The notes under the pieces: model-generated
What the model was told of the DNA's origin: nothing
Databases searched by the model: none
What the model saw: only the letters and a program-made list of their open reading frames with translations
Part shown: piece after piece, positions 8,839 through 23,375 of the stretch
How positions within the stretch are numbered: position 1 is the first letter of the stretch
How the letters are laid out: each line of letters opens with the position of its first letter
DNA from: Luidia sarsii
Taxonomy: Eukaryota; Echinodermata; Asteroidea; Paxillosida; Luidiidae
Assembly (NCBI GenBank): GCA_949987565.1
Contig: OX465104.1
Location: forward strand, 14,573,789-14,637,788
DNA length: 64,000 nt
Direction: 5' to 3'
Program-made: the position numbers and the translations under genes

Positions 8839-11800
8839 GGCCCCCTCAAACAAACTAGATTTTTGCCCTAATTTCTGACATGTTCGACAGGTCCGCTCCT
8901 GTCAGAATTTTCAGTTTTCGACCCAAAAAAAGTTTTCCCAGATTTCTCTGAAAATGACTCCTCATGTATCTGAGAGCCCTCTGACATGGATCGGACTTTC
9001 GGTAGACCAGTTGAAGTCATTTTTGGACCCCTCAAACAAACTAGATTTTTGCCCCAATTTGTGACATGTTCGACAGGTCCGCTCCTGTCAGAATTTTCAG
9101 TTTTCGACCCAAAAAAAGTTTTCCCAGATTTCTCTGAAAATGACTCCTCAGGTATTTGAGAGCCCTCTGACATGGATCGGACTTTCGGTAGACCAGTTGA
9201 AGTCATTTGTGGCCCCCTCAAACAAACTAGCTTTTTGCCCCAATTTCTGACATGTTCGACAGGTCCGCTCCTGTCAGAATGTTCAGTTTTCGACCCAAAA
9301 AAAGTTTTCCCAGATTTCTCTGAAAATGACTCCTCAGGTATCTGAGAGCCCTCTGACATGGATCGGACTTTCGGTAGACCAGTTGAAGTCATTTTTGGCC
9401 CCCTCAAACAAACTAGATTTTTGCCCCAATTTCTGACATGTTCGACAGGTCCGCTCCTGTCAGAATTTTCAGTTTTCGACCCAAAAAAAGTTTTCCCAGA
9501 TTTCTCTGAAAATGACTCCTCAGGTATCTGAGAGCCCTCTGACATGGATCGGACTTTCGGTAGACCAGTTGAAGTCATTTTTGGCCCCCTCAAACAAACT
9601 AGATTTTTGCCCCAATTTCTGACATGTTCGACAGGTCCGCTCCTGTCAGAATTTTCAGTTTTCGACCCAAAAAAAGTTTTCACAGATTTCTCTGAAAATG
9701 ACTCCTCAGGTATCTGAGAGCCCTCTGACATGGATCGGACTTTCGGTAGACCAGTTGAAGTCATTTTTGGCCCCCTCAAACAAACTAGATTTTTGCCCCA
9801 ATTTCTGACATGTTCGACAGGTCCGCTCCTGTCAGAAATTTCAGTTTTCGACCCAAAATAAGTTTTTCCAGATTTATCTGAAAATGACTCCTCAGGTATC
9901 TGAGAGCCCTCTGACATGGATCGGACTTTCGGTAGACCAGTTGAAGTCATTTTTGGCCCCCTCAAACAAACTAGATTTTTGCCCCAATTTCTGACATGTT
10001 CGACAGGTCCGCTCCTGTCAGAATTTTCAGTTTTCGACCCAAAAAAAGTTTTCCCAGATTTCTCTGAAAATGACTCCTCAGGTATCTGAGAGCCCTCTGA
10101 CATGGATCGGACTTTCGGTAGACCAGTTGAAGTCATTTTTGGCCCCCTCAAACAAACTAGATTTTTGCCCCAATTTCTGACATGTTCGACAGGTCCGCTC
10201 CTGTCAGATTTTTCAGTTTTCGACCCAAAAAAAGTTTTCACAGATTTCTCTGAAAATGACTCCTCAGGTATCTGAGAGCCCTCTGACATGGATCGGACTT
10301 TCGGTAGACCAGTTGAAGTCATTTTTGGCCCCCTCAAACAAACTAGATTTTTGCCCCAATTTCTGACATGTTCGACAGGTCCGCTCCTGTCAGAAATTTC
10401 AGTTTTCGACCCAAAATAAGTTTTTCCAGATTTATCTGAAAATGACTCCTCAGGTATTTGAGAGCCCTCTGACATGGATCGGACTTTCGGTAGACCAGTT
10501 GAAGTCATTTGTGGCCCCCTCAAACAAACTAGATTTTTGCCCCAATTTCTGACATGTTCGACAGGTCCGCTCCTGTCAGAATTTTCAGTTATCGACCCAA
10601 AAAAAGTTTTCCCAGATTTATCTGAAAATGACTCCTCATGTATCTGAGAGCCCTCTGACATGGATCGGACTTTCGGTAGACCAGTTGAAGTCATTTTTGG
10701 CCCCCTCAAACAAACTAGATTTTTGCCCCAATTTCTGACATGTTCGACAGGTCCGCTCCTGTCAGAATTTTCAGTTTTCGACCCAAAAAAAGTTTTCCCA
10801 GATTTCTCTGAAAATGACTCCTCAGGTATCTGAGAGCCCTCTGACATGGATCGGACTTTCGGTAGACCAGTTGAAGTCATTTTTGGCCCCCTCAAACAAA
10901 CTAGATTTTTGCCCCAATTTCTGACATGTTCGACAGGTCCGCTCCTGTCAGAATTTTCAGTTTTCGACCCAAAAAAAGTTTTTCCAGATTTATCTGAAAA
11001 TGACTCCTCAGGTATCTGAGAGCCCTCTGACATGGAACGGACTTTCGGTAGACCAGTTGAAGTCATTTTTGGCCCCCTCAAACAAACTAGATTTTTGCCC
11101 CAATTTCTGACATGTTCGACAGGTCCGCTCCTGTCAGAATTTTCAGTTTTCGACCCAAAAAAAGTTTTCCCAGATTTATCTGAAAATGACTCCTCAGGTA
11201 TCTGAGAGCCCTCTGACATGGATCGGACTTTCGGTAGACCAGTTGAAGTCATTTTTGGCCCCCTCAAACAAACTAGATTTTTGCCCCAATTTCTGACATG
11301 TTCGACAGGTCCGCTCCTGTCAGAATGTTCAGTTTTCGACCCAAAAAAAGTTTTCCCAGATTTCTCTGAAAATGACTCCTCAGGTATCTGAGAGCCCTCT
11401 GACATGGATCGGACTTTCGGTAGACCAGTTGAAGTCATTTTTGGCCCCCTCAAACAAACTAGATTTTTGCCCCAATTTCTGACATGTTCGACAGGTCCGC
11501 TCCTGTCAGAATTTTCAGTTTTCGACCCAAAATAAGTTTTTCCAGATTTATCTGAAAATGACTCCTCAGGTATTTGAGAGCCCTCTGACATGGATCGGAC
11601 TTTCGGTAGACCAGTTGAAGTCATTTGTGGCCCCCTCAAACAAACTAGATTTTTGCCCCAATTTCTGACATGTTCGACAGGTCCGCTCCTGTCAGAATGT
11701 TCAGTTTTCGACCCAAAAAAAGTTTTCCCAGATTTCTCTGAAAATGACTCCTCAGGTATCTGAGAGCCCTCTGACATGGATCGGACTTTCGGTAGACCAG

Positions 11801-12562
11801 TTGAAGTCATTTTTGGCCCCCTCAAACAAACTAGATTTTTGCCCCAATTTCTGACATGTTCGACAGGTCCGCCCGCTCCTGTCAGAAATTTCAGTTTTCG
11901 ACCCAAAAAAAGTTTTCCCAGATTTCTCTGAAAATGACTCCTCAGGTATCTGAGAGCCCTCTGACATGGATCGGACTTTCGGTAGACCAGTTGAAGTCAT
12001 TTTTGGCCCCCTCAAACAAACTAGATTTTTGCCCCAATTTCTGACATGTTCCACAGGTCCGCTCCTGTCATAATTTTCAGTTTTCGACCCAAAAAAAGTT
12101 TTCCCAGATTTCTCTGAAAATGACTCCTCAGGTATCTGAGAGCCCTCTGACATGGATCGGATATTCGGTAGACCAGTTGAAGTCATTTTTGGCCCCCTCA
12201 AACAAACTAGATTTTTGCCCCAATTTCTGACATGTTCGACAGGTCCGCTCCTGTCAGAATTTTCAGTTTTCGACCCAAAAAAAGTTTTCCCAGATTTATC
12301 TGAAAATGACTCCTCAGGTATCTGAGAGCCCTCTGACATGGAACGGACTTTCGGTAGACCAGTTGAAGTCATTTTTGGCCCCCTCAAACAAACTAGATTT
12401 TTGCCCCAATTTCTGACATGTTCGACAGGTCCGCTCCTGTCAGAATTTTCAGTTTTCGACCCAAAAAAAGTTTTCCCAGATTTATCTGAAAATGACTCCT
12501 CAGGTATCTGAGAGCCCTCTGACATGGATCGGACTTTCGGTAGACCAGTTGAAGTCTTTTTT
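8839..12562. repeat. Zone 1 higher-order unit 2 (20 monomers)
   Basis: It opens with the same variants as unit 1. Compared with unit 1, its path from marker to the 190-bp monomer is 558 bp longer. The extra length is three monomers inserted before the 'ttatcg' variant, which sits 1,721 bp from the marker here against 1,163 bp in units 1 and 3. The total of 3,724 bp equals 20 x 186 + 4. Confidence 0.85.
11815..12004. repeat. 190-bp monomer c
   Basis: It reads 'gtccgcccgctcc', the unmutated 'ccgc' duplication, followed by 'gaaatttcag' and the 'aaaaaaag' A-tract as in the two T-bearing copies upstream. It may preserve the ancestral form of monomers a and b. Confidence 0.9.
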
Positions 12563-14422
12563 GGCCCCCTCAAACAAACTAGATTTTTGCCCTAATTTCT
12601 GACATGTTCGACAGGTCCGCTCCTGTCAGAATTTTCAGTTTTCGACCCAAAAAAAGTTTTCCCAGATTTCTCTGAAAATGACTCCTCATGTATCTGAGAG
12701 CCCTCTGACATGGATCGGACTTTCGGTAGACCAGTTGAAGTCATTTTTGGACCCCTCAAACAAACTAGATTTTTGCCCCAATTTGTGACATGTTCGACAG
12801 GTCCGCTCCTGTCAGAATTTTCAGTTTTCGACCCAAAAAAAGTTTTCCCAGATTTCTCTGAAAATGACTCCTCAGGTATTTGAGAGCCCTCTGACATGGA
12901 TCGGACTTTCGGTAGACCAGTTGAAGTCATTTGTGGCCCCCTCAAACAAACTAGCTTTTTGCCCCAATTTCTGACATGTTCGACAGGTCCGCTCCTGTCA
13001 GAATGTTCAGTTTTCGACCCAAAAAAAGTTTTCCCAGATTTCTCTGAAAATGACTCCTCAGGTATCTGAGAGCCCTCTGACATGGATCGGACTTTCGGTA
13101 GACCAGTTGAAGTCATTTTTGGCCCCCTCAAACAAACTAGATTTTTGCCCCAATTTCTGACATGTTCGACAGGTCCGCTCCTGTCAGAATTTTCAGTTTT
13201 CGACCCAAAAAAAGTTTTCCCAGATTTCTCTGAAAATGACTCCTCAGGTATCTGAGAGCCCTCTGACATGGATCGGACTTTCGGTAGACCAGTTGAAGTC
13301 ATTTTTGGCCCCCTCAAACAAACTAGATTTTTGCCCCAATTTCTGACATGTTCGACAGGTCCGCTCCTGTCAGAATTTTCAGTTTTCGACCCAAAAAAAG
13401 TTTTCACAGATTTCTCTGAAAATGACTCCTCAGGTATCTGAGAGCCCTCTGACATGGATCGGACTTTCGGTAGACCAGTTGAAGTCATTTTTGGCCCCCT
13501 CAAACAAACTAGATTTTTGCCCCAATTTCTGACATGTTCGACAGGTCCGCTCCTGTCAGAAATTTCAGTTTTCGACCCAAAATAAGTTTTTCCAGATTTA
13601 TCTGAAAATGACTCCTCAGGTATTTGAGAGCCCTCTGACATGGATCGGACTTTCGGTAGACCAGTTGAAGTCATTTGTGGCCCCCTCAAACAAACTAGAT
13701 TTTTGCCCCAATTTCTGACATGTTCGACAGGTCCGCTCCTGTCAGAATTTTCAGTTATCGACCCAAAAAAAGTTTTCCCAGATTTATCTGAAAATGACTC
13801 CTCATGTATCTGAGAGCCCTCTGACATGGATCGGACTTTCGGTAGACCAGTTGAAGTCATTTTTGGCCCCCTCAAACAAACTAGATTTTTGCCCCAATTT
13901 CTGACATGTTCGACAGGTCCGCTCCTGTCAGAATTTTCAGTTTTCGACCCAAAAAAAGTTTTCCCAGATTTCTCTGAAAATGACTCCTCAGGTATCTGAG
14001 AGCCCTCTGACATGGATCGGACTTTCGGTAGACCAGTTGAAGTCATTTTTGGCCCCCTCAAACAAACTAGATTTTTGCCCCAATTTCTGACATGTTCGAC
14101 AGGTCCGCTCCTGTCAGAATTTTCAGTTTTCGACCCAAAAAAAGTTTTTCCAGATTTATCTGAAAATGACTCCTCAGGTATCTGAGAGCCCTCTGACATG
14201 GAACGGACTTTCGGTAGACCAGTTGAAGTCATTTTTGGCCCCCTCAAACAAACTAGATTTTTGCCCCAATTTCTGACATGTTCGACAGGTCCGCTCCTGT
14301 CAGAATTTTCAGTTTTCGACCCAAAAAAAGTTTTCCCAGATTTCTCTGAAAATGACTCCTCAGGTATCTGAGAGCCCTCTGACATGGATCGGACTTTCGG
14401 TAGACCAGTTGAAGTCATTTTT
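12563..14422. repeat. Zone 1 higher-order unit 3 (10 monomers)
   Basis: It follows unit 1 closely: 'ttggacccctc', 'tttgtgacatg', 'ctagctttttgcc', and 'ttatcg' 1,163 bp after the marker. It then stops after ten monomers, before any 190-bp monomer, so it is a truncated copy. Confidence 0.85.
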
Positions 14423-17212
14423 GGCCCCCTCAAACAAACTAGATTTTTGCCCTAATTTCTGACATGTTCGACAGGTCCGCTCCTGTCAGAATTTTCAGTT
14501 TTCGACCCAAAAAAAGTTTTCCCAGATTTCTCTGAAAATGACTCCTCAGGTATCTGAGAGCCCTCTGACATGGATCGGACTTTCGGTAGACCAGTTGAAG
14601 TCATTTTTGGACCCCTCAAACAAACTAGATTTTTGCCCCAATTTGTGACATGTTCGACAGGTCCGCTCCTGTCAGAATTTTCAGTTTTCGACCCAAAATA
14701 AGTTTTTCCAGATTTCTCTGAAAATGACTCCTCAGGTATTTGAGAGCCCTCTGACATGGATCGGACTTTCGGTAGACCAGTTGAAGTCATTTGTGGCCCC
14801 CTCAAACAAACTAGCTTTTTGCCCCAATTTCTGACATGTTCGACAGGTCCGCTCCTGTCAGAATGTTCAGTTTTCGACCCAAAAAAAGTTTTCCCAGATT
14901 TCTCTGAAAATGACTCCTCAGGTATCTGAGAGCCCTCTGACATGGATCGGACTTTCGGTAGACCAGTTGAAGTCATTTTTGGCCCCCTCAAACAAACTAG
15001 ATTTTTGCCCCAATTTCTGACATGTTCGACAGGTCCGCTCCTGTCAGAATTTTCAGTTTTCGACCCAAAATAAGTTTTTCCAGATTCATCTGAAAATGAC
15101 TCCTCAGGTATCTGAGAGCCCTCTGACATGGATCGGACTTTCGGTAGACCAGTTGAAGTCATTTTTGGCCCCCTCAAACAAACTAGATTTTTGCCCCAAT
15201 TTCTGACATGTTCGACAGGTCCGCTCCTGTCAGAATTTTCAGTTTTCGACCCAAAAAAAGTTTTCCCAGATTTCTCTGAAAATGACTCCTCAGGTATCTG
15301 AGAGCCCTCTGACATGGATCAGACTTTCGGTAGACCAGTTGAAGTCATTTTTGGCCCCCTCAAACAAACTAGATTTTTGCCCCAATTTCTGACATGTTCG
15401 ACAGGTCCGCTCCTGTCAGAATTTTCAGTTTTCGACCCAAAATAAGTTTTTCCAGATTTATCTGAAAATGACTCCTCAGGTATTTGAGAGCCCTCTGACA
15501 TGGATCGGACTTTCGGTAGACCAGTTGAAGTCATTTGTGGCCCCCTCAAACAAACTAGATTTTTGCCCCAATTTCTGACATGTTCGACAGGTCCGCTCCT
15601 GTCAGAATTTTCAGTTTTCGACCCAAAAAAAGTTTTCCCAGATTTCTCTGAAAATGACTCCTCAGGTATCTGAGAGCCCTCTGACATGGATCGGACTTTC
15701 GGTAGACCAGTTGAAGTCATTTTTGGCCCCCTCAAACAAACTAGATTTTTGCCCCAATTTCTGACATGTTCCACAGGTCCGCTCCTGTCATAATTTTCAG
15801 TTTTCGACCCAAAAAAAGTTTTCCCAGATTTCTCTGAAAATGACTCCTCAGGTATCTGAGAGCCCTCTGACATGGATCGGATATTCGGTAGACCAGTTGA
15901 AGTCATTTTTGGCCCCCTCAAACAAACTAGATTTTTGCCCCAATTTCTGACATGTTCGACAGGTCCGCTCCTGTCAGAATTTTCAGTTTTCGACCCAAAA
16001 AAAGTTTTCCCAGATTTATCTGAAAATGACTCCTCAGGTATCTGAGAGCCCTCTGACATGGAACGGACTTTCGGTAGACCAGTTGAAGTCATTTTTGGCC
16101 CCCTCAAACAAACTAGATTTTTGCCCCAATTTCTGACATGTTCGACAGGTCCGCTCCTGTCAGAATTTTCAGTTTTCGACCCAAAAAAAGTTTTCCCAGA
16201 TTTATCTGAAAATGACTCCTCAGGTATCTGAGAGCCCTCTGACATGGATCGGAGTTTCGGTAGACCAGTTGAAGTCATTTTTGGCCCCCTCAAACAAACT
16301 AGATTTTTGCCCCAATTTCTGACATGTTCGACAGGTCCGCTCCTGTCAGATTTTTCAGTTTTCGACCCAAAATAAATTTTCCCACATTTATCTGAAAATG
16401 ACTCCTCAGGTATCTGAGAGCCCTCTGACATGGATCGGACTTTCGGTAGACCAGTTGAAGTCATTTTTGGCCCCCTCAAACAAACTAGATTTTTGCCCCA
16501 ATTTCTGACATGTTCGACAGGTCCGCTCCTGTCAGAATTTTCAGTTTTCGACCCAAAATAAGTTTTTCCAGATTTATCTGAAAATGACTCCTCAGGTATT
16601 TGAGAGCCCTCTGACATGGATCGGACTTTCGGTAGACCAGTTGAAGTCATTTGTGGCCCCCACAAACAAACTAGATTTTTGCCCCAATTTCTGACATGTT
16701 CGACAGGTCCGCTCCTGTCAGAATTTTCAGTTTTCGACCCAAAATAAGTTTTCCCAGATTTCTCTGAAAATGACTCCTCAGGTATCTGAGAGCCCTCTGA
16801 CATGGATCGGACTTTCGGTAGACCAGTTGAAGTCATTTTTGGCCCCCTCAAACAAACTAGATTTTTGCCCCAATTTCTTAAATGTTCGACAGGTCCGCTC
16901 CTGTCAGATTTTTCAGTTTTCGACCCAAAATAAATTTTCCCAGATTTATCTGAAAATGACTCCTCAGGTATCTGAGAGCCCTCTGACATGGATCGGACTT
17001 TCGGTAGACCAGTTGAAGTCATTTTTGGCCCCCTCAAACAAACTAGATTTTTGCCCCAATTTCTGACATGTTCGACAGGTCCGCTCCTGTCAGAATTTTC
17101 AGTTTTCGACCCAAAAAAAGTTTTCCCAGATTTCTCTGAAAATGACTCCTCAGGTATCTGAGAGCCCTCTGACATGGATCGGACTTTCGGTAGACCAGTT
17201 GAAGTCATTTTT
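14423..17212. repeat. Zone 1 higher-order unit 4 (15 monomers)
   Basis: It opens like units 1-3 but with 'ataagtttttcc' in its second monomer. It holds the first 'attcatctg' monomer of the window (about 15085), a variant typical of zones 2 and 3. At 15319 'gatcagac' replaces 'gatcggac', a CpG to CpA change. A private 'cccacattt' occurs at about 16381. It looks like a transition from zone 1 to zone 2. Confidence 0.8.
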
Positions 17213-17955
17213 GGCCCCCTCAAACAAACTAGATTTTTGCCCTAATTTCTGACATGTTCGACAGGTCCGCTCCTGTCAGAATTTTCAGTTTCGACCCAAA
17301 AAAAGTTTTCCCAGATTTCTCTGAAAATGACTCCTCATGTATCTGAGAGCCCTCTGACATGGATCGGACTTTCGGTAGACCAGTTGAAGTCATTTTTGGA
17401 CCCCTCAAACAAACTAGATTTTTGCCCCAATTTGTGACATGTTCGACAGGTCCGCTCCTGTCAGAATTTTCAGTTTTCAACCCAAAAAAAGTTTTCCCAG
17501 ATTTCTCTGAAAATGACTCCTCAGGTATTTGAGAGCCCTCTGACATGGATCGGACTTTCGGTAGACCAGTTGAAGTCATTTGTGGCCCCCTCAAACAAAC
17601 TAGATTTTTGCCCCAATTTCTGACATGTTCGACAGGTCCGCTCCTGTCAGAATTTTCAGTTTTCGACCCAAAAAAAGTTTTCCCAGATTTCTCTGAAAAT
17701 GACTCCTCAGGTATCTGAGAGCCCTCTGACATGGATCGGACTTTCGGTAGACCAGTTGAAGTCATTTTTGGCCCCCTCAAACAAACTAGATTTTTGCCCC
17801 AATTTCTGACATGTTCGACAGGTCCGCTCCTGTCAGAATTTTCAGTTTTCGACCCAAAAAAAGTTTTCACAGATTTCTCTGAAAATGACTCCTCAGGTAT
17901 CTGAGAGCCCTCTGACATGGATCGGACTTTCGGTAGACCAGTTGAAGTCATTTTT
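17213..17955. repeat. Zone 1 higher-order unit 5 (4 monomers, 1 bp short)
   Basis: It has the zone 1 opening order, 'ttggacccctc' then 'tttgtgacatg'. The first monomer is 185 bp because 'cagttttcg' has lost a T ('cagtttcg', 17286-17293), the only single-base deletion in the array after the edge monomer. The next monomer has 'ttttcaaccc', a lost CpG. Confidence 0.85.
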
Positions 17956-19257
17956 GGCCCCCTCAAACAAACTAGATTTTTGCCCTAATTTCTGACATGT
18001 TCGACAGGTCCGCTCCTATCAGAAATTTCAGTTTTCGACCCAAAAAAAGTTTTCCCAGATTTATCTGAAAATGACTCCTCAGGTATCTGAGAGCCCTCTG
18101 ACATGGATCGGACTTTCGGTAGACCAGTTGAAGTCATTTTTGGCCCCCTCAAAGAAACTAGATTTTTGCCCAAATTTCTGACATGTTCGACAGGTCCGCT
18201 CCTGTCAGAATTTTCAGTTTTCGACCCAAAATAAGTTTTTCCAGATTCATCTGAAAATGACTCCTCAGGTATCTGAGAGCCCTCTGACATGGATCGGACT
18301 TTCGGTAGACCAGTTGAAGTCATTTTTGGCCCCCTCAAACAAACTAGATTTTTGCCCCAATTTCTGACATGTTCGACAGGTCCGCTCCTGTCAGAATTTT
18401 CAGTTTTCGACCCAAAAAAAGTTTTCCCAGATTTCTCTGAAAATGACTCCTCAGGTATCTGAGAGCCCTCTGACATGGATCAGACTTTCGGTAGACCAGT
18501 TGAAGTCATTTTTGGCCCCCTCAAACAAACTAGATTTTTGCCCCAATTTCTGACATGTTCGACAGGTCCGCTCCTGTCAGAAATTTCAGTTTTCGACCCA
18601 AAATAAGTTTTTCCAGATTTATCTGAAAATGACTCCTCAGGTATTTGAGAGCCCTCTGACATGGATCGGACTTTCGGTAGACCAGTTGAAGTCATTTGTG
18701 GCCCCCTCAAACAAACTAGATTTTTGCCCCAATTTCTGACATGTTCGACAGGTCCGCTCCTGTCAGAATTTTCAGTTTTCGACCCAAAAAAAGTTTTCCC
18801 AGATTTCTCTGAAAATGACTCCTCAGGTATCTGAGAGCCCTCTGACATGGATCGGACTTTCGGTAGACCAGTTGAAGTCATTTTTGGCCCCCTCAAACAA
18901 ACTAGATTTTTGCCCCAATTTCTGACATGTTCGACAGGTCCGCTCCTGTCAGATTTTTCAGTTTTCGACCCAAAATAAATTTTCCCAGATTTATCTGAAA
19001 ATGACTCCTCAGGTATCTTAGAGCCCTCTGACATGGATCGGACTTTCGGTAGACCAGTTGAAGTCATTTTTGGCCCCCTCAAACAAACTAGATTTTTGCC
19101 CCAATTTCTGACATGTTCCACAGGTCCGCTCCTGTCAGAATTTTCAGTTTTCGACCCAAAATAAGTTTTCCCAGATTTCTCTGAAAATGACTCCTCAGGT
19201 ATCTGAGAGCCCTCTGACATGGATCGGACTTTCGGTAGACCAGTTGAAGTCATTTTT

Positions 19258-19447
19258 GGCCCCCTCAAACAAACTAGATTTTTGCCCCAATTTCTGACAT
19301 GTTCGACAGGTCCGCCCGCTCCTGTCAGAAATTTCAGTTTTCGACCCAAAATAAGTTTTTCCAGATTTATCTGAAAATGACTCCTCAGGTATTTGAGAGC
19401 CCTCTGACATGGATCGGACTTTCGGTAGACCAGTTGAAGTCATTTGT
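19258..19447. repeat. 190-bp monomer d
   Basis: 'gtccgcccgctcc' sits in a different background from zone 1: it is followed by 'ataagtttttcc', 'atttgag' and 'tttgtgg'. Either the background changed after the insertion, or the same 4-bp slippage happened twice. Confidence 0.9.
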
Positions 19448-19633
19448 GGCCCCCTCAAACAAACTAGATTTTTGCCCCAATTTCTGACATGTTCGACAGG
19501 TCCGCTCCTGTCAGAATGTTCAGTTTTCGACCCAAAATAAGTTTTCCCAGATTTCTCTGAAAATGACTCCTCAGGTATCTGAGAGCCCTCTGACATGGAT
19601 CGGACTTTCGGTAGACCAGTTGAAGTCATTTTT

Positions 19634-19823
19634 GGCCCCCTCAAACAAACTAGATTTTTGCCCCAATTTCTGACATGTTCGACAGGTCCGCCCGCTCCTG
19701 TCAGAAATTTCAGTTTTCGACCCAAAATAAGTTTTTCCAGATTTATCTGAAAATGACTCCTCAGGTATTTGAGAGCCCTCTGACATGGATCGGACTTTCG
19801 GTAGACCAGTTGAAGTCATTTTT
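19634..19823. repeat. 190-bp monomer e
   Basis: It lies 376 bp after monomer d with one ordinary 186-bp monomer between. It shares the 'ataagtttttcc' background but ends 'tttttggcc' in place of 'tttgtggcc'. Confidence 0.9.
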
Positions 19824-22800
19824 GGCCCCCTCAAACAAACTAGATTTTTGCCCCAATTTCTGAAATGTTCGACAGGTCCGCTCCTGTCAGATTTTTCAGT
19901 TTTCGACCCAAAATAAATTTTCCCAGATTTATCTGAAAATGACTCCTCAGGTATCTGAGAGCCCTCTGACATGGATCGGACTTTCGGTAGACCAGTTGAA
20001 GTCATTTTTGGCCCCCTCAAACAAACTAGATTTTTGCCCTAATTTCTGACATGTTCGACAGGTCCGCTCCTATCAGAATTTTCAGTTTTCGACCCAAAAA
20101 AAGTTTTCCCAGATTTATCTGAAAATGACTCCTCAGGTATCTGAGAGCCCTCTGACATGGATCGGACTTTCGGTAGACCAGTTGAAGTCATTTTTGGCCC
20201 CCTCAAAGAAACTAGATTTTTGCCCCAATTTCTGACATGTTCGACAGGTCCGCTCCTGTCAGAATTTTCAGTTTTCGACCCAAAATAAGTTTTTCCAGAT
20301 TCATCTGAAAATGACTCCTCAGGTATCTGAGAGCCCTCTGACATGGATCGGACTTTCGGTAGACCAGTTGAAGTCATTTTTGGCCCCCTCAAACAAACTA
20401 GATTTTTGCCCCAATTTCTGACATGTTCGACAGGTCCGCTCCTGTCAGAATTTTCAGTTTTCGACCCAAAAAAAGTTTTCCCAGATTTCTCTGAAAATGA
20501 CTCCTCAGGTATCTGAGAGCCCTCTGACATGGATCGGACTTTCGGTAGACCAGTTGAAGTCATTTTTGGCCCTCTCAAACAAACTAGATTTTTGCCCCAA
20601 TTTCTGACATGTTCGACAGGTCCGCTCCTGTCAGAAATTTCAGTTTTCGACCCAAAATAAGTTTTTCCAGATTTATCTGAAAATGACTCCTCAGGTATTT
20701 GAGAGCCTTCTGACATGGATCGGACTTTCGGTAGACCAGTTGAAGTCATTTGTGGCCCCCTCAAACAAACTAGATTTTTGCCCCAATTTCTGACATGTTC
20801 GACAGGTCCGCTCCTGTCAGAATTTTCAGTTTTCGACCCAAAAAAAGTTTTCCCAGATTTATCTGAAAATGACTCCTCATGTATCTGAGAGCCCTCTGAC
20901 ATGGATCGGACTTTCGGTAGACCAGTTGAAGTCATTTTTGGCCCCCTCAAACAAACTAGATTTTTGCCCCAATTTCTGAAATGTTCGACAGGTCCGCTCC
21001 TGTCAGAATTTTCAGTTTTCGACCCAAAAAAAGTTTTCCCAGATTTCTCTGAAAATGACTCCTCAGGTATCTGAGAGCCCTCTGACATGGATCGGACTTT
21101 CGGTAGACCAGTTGAAGTCATTTTTGGCCCCCTCAAACAAACTAGATTTTTGCCCCAATTTCTGACATGTTCCACAGGTCCGCTCCTGTCATTATTTTCA
21201 GTTTTCGACCCAAAATAAGTTTTTCCAGATTCATCTGAAAATGACTCCTCAGGTATCTGAGAGCCCTCTGACATGGATCGGACTTTCGGTAGACCAGTTG
21301 AAGTCATTTTTGGCCCCCTCAAACAAACTAGATTTTTGCCCCAATTTCTGACATGTTCGACAGGTCCGCTCCTGTCAGAATTTTCAGTTTTCGACCCAAA
21401 AAAAGTTTTCCCAGATTTATCTGAAAATGACTCCTCAGGTATCTGAGAGCCCTCTGACATGGATCGGACTTTCGGTAGACCAGTTGAAGTCATTTTTGGC
21501 CCCCTCAAACAAACTAGATTTTTGCCCCAATTTCTGACATGTTCGACAGGTCCGCTCCTGTCAGAAATTTCAGTTTTCGACCCAAAATAAGTTTTTCCAG
21601 ATTTATCTGAAAATGACTCCTCAGGTATTTGAGAGCCCTCTGACATGGATCGGACTTTCGGTAGACCAGTTGAAGTCATTTGTGGCCCCCTCAAACAAAC
21701 TAGATTTTTGCCCCAATTTCTGACATGTTCGACAGGTCCGCTCCTGTCAGAATTTTCAGTTTTCGACCCAAAAAAAGTTTTCCCAGATTTATCTGAAAAT
21801 GACTCCTCATGTATCTGAGAGCCCTCTGACATGGATCGGACTTTCGGTAGACCAGTTGAAGTCATTTTTGGCCCCCTCAAACAAACTAGATTTTTGCCCC
21901 AATTTCTGAAATGTTCGACAGGTCCGCTCCTGTCAGAATTTTCAGTTTTCGACCCAAAAAAAGTTTTCCCAGATTTCTCTGAAAATAACTCCTCAGGTAT
22001 CTGAGAGCCCTCTGACATGGATCGGACTTTCGGTAGACCAGTTGAAGTCATTTTTGGCCCCCTCAAACAAACTAGATTTTTGCCCCAATTTCTGACATGT
22101 TCCACAGGTCCGCTCCTGTCATAATTTTCAGTTTTCGACCCAAAAAAAGTTTTCCCAGATTTCTCTGAAAATGACTCCTCAGGTATCTGAGAGCCCTCTG
22201 ACATGGATCGGATATTCGGTAGACCAGTTGAAGTCATTTTTGGCCCCCTCAAACAAACTAGATTTTTGCCCCAATTTCTGACATGTTCGACAGGTCCGCT
22301 CCTGTCAGAATTTTCAGTTTTCGACCCAAAAAAAGTTTTCCCAGATTTATCTGAAAATGACTCCTCAGGTATCTGAGAGCCCTCTGACATGGAACGGACT
22401 TTCGGTAGACCAGTTGAAGTCATTTTTGGCCCCCTCAAACAAACTAAATTTTTGCCCCAATTTCTGACATGTTCGACAGGTCCGCTCCTGTCAGAATTTT
22501 CAGTTTTCGACCCAAAAAAAGTTTTCCCAGATTTATCTGAAAATGACTCCTCAGGTATCTGAGAGCCCTCTGACATGGATCGGACTTTCGGTAGACCAGT
22601 TGAAGTCATTTTTGGCCCCCTCAAACAAACTAGATTTTTGCCCCAATTTCTGACATGTTCGACAGGTCCGCTCCTGTCAGATTTTTCAGTTTTCGACCCA
22701 AAATAAATTTTCCCAGATTTATCTGAAAATGACTCCTCAGGTATCTGAGAGCCCTCTGACATGGATCGGACTTTCGGTAGACCAGTTGAAGTCATTTTTG

Positions 22801-23171
22801 GCCCCCTCAAACAAACTAGATTTTTGCCCCAATTTCTGACATGTTCGACAGGTCCGCTCCTGTCAGAATTTTCAGTTTTCGACCCAAAATAAGTTTTTCC
22901 AGATTTATCTGAAAATGACTCCTCAGGTATTTGAGAGCCCTCTGACATGGATCGGACTTTCGGTAGACCAGTTGAAGTCATTTGTGGCCCCCTCAAACAA
23001 ACTAGATTTTTGCCCCAATTTCTGACATGTTCGACAGGTCCGCTCCTGTCAGAATGTTCAGTTTTCGACCCAAAAAAAGTTTTCCCAGATTTCTCTGAAA
23101 ATGACTCCTCAGGTATCTGAGAGCCCTCTGACATGGATCGGACTTTCGGTAGACCAGTTGAAGTCATTTTT

Positions 23172-23361
23172 GGCCCCCTCAAACAAACTAGATTTTTGCC
23201 CCAATTTCTGACATGTTCGACAGGTCCGCCCGCTCCTGTCAGAAATTTCAGTTTTCGACCCAAAATAAGTTTTTCCAGATTTATCTGAAAATGACTCCTC
23301 AGGTATTTGAGAGCCCTCTGACATGGATCGGACTTTCGGTAGACCAGTTGAAGTCATTTGT
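23172..23361. repeat. 190-bp monomer f
   Basis: It has the same 'ataagtttttcc' background as monomer d. It has no counterpart in super-unit copy 2, which accounts for the 4-bp residue when the two super-units are compared. Confidence 0.9.
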
Positions 23362-23375
23362 GGCCCCCTCAAACA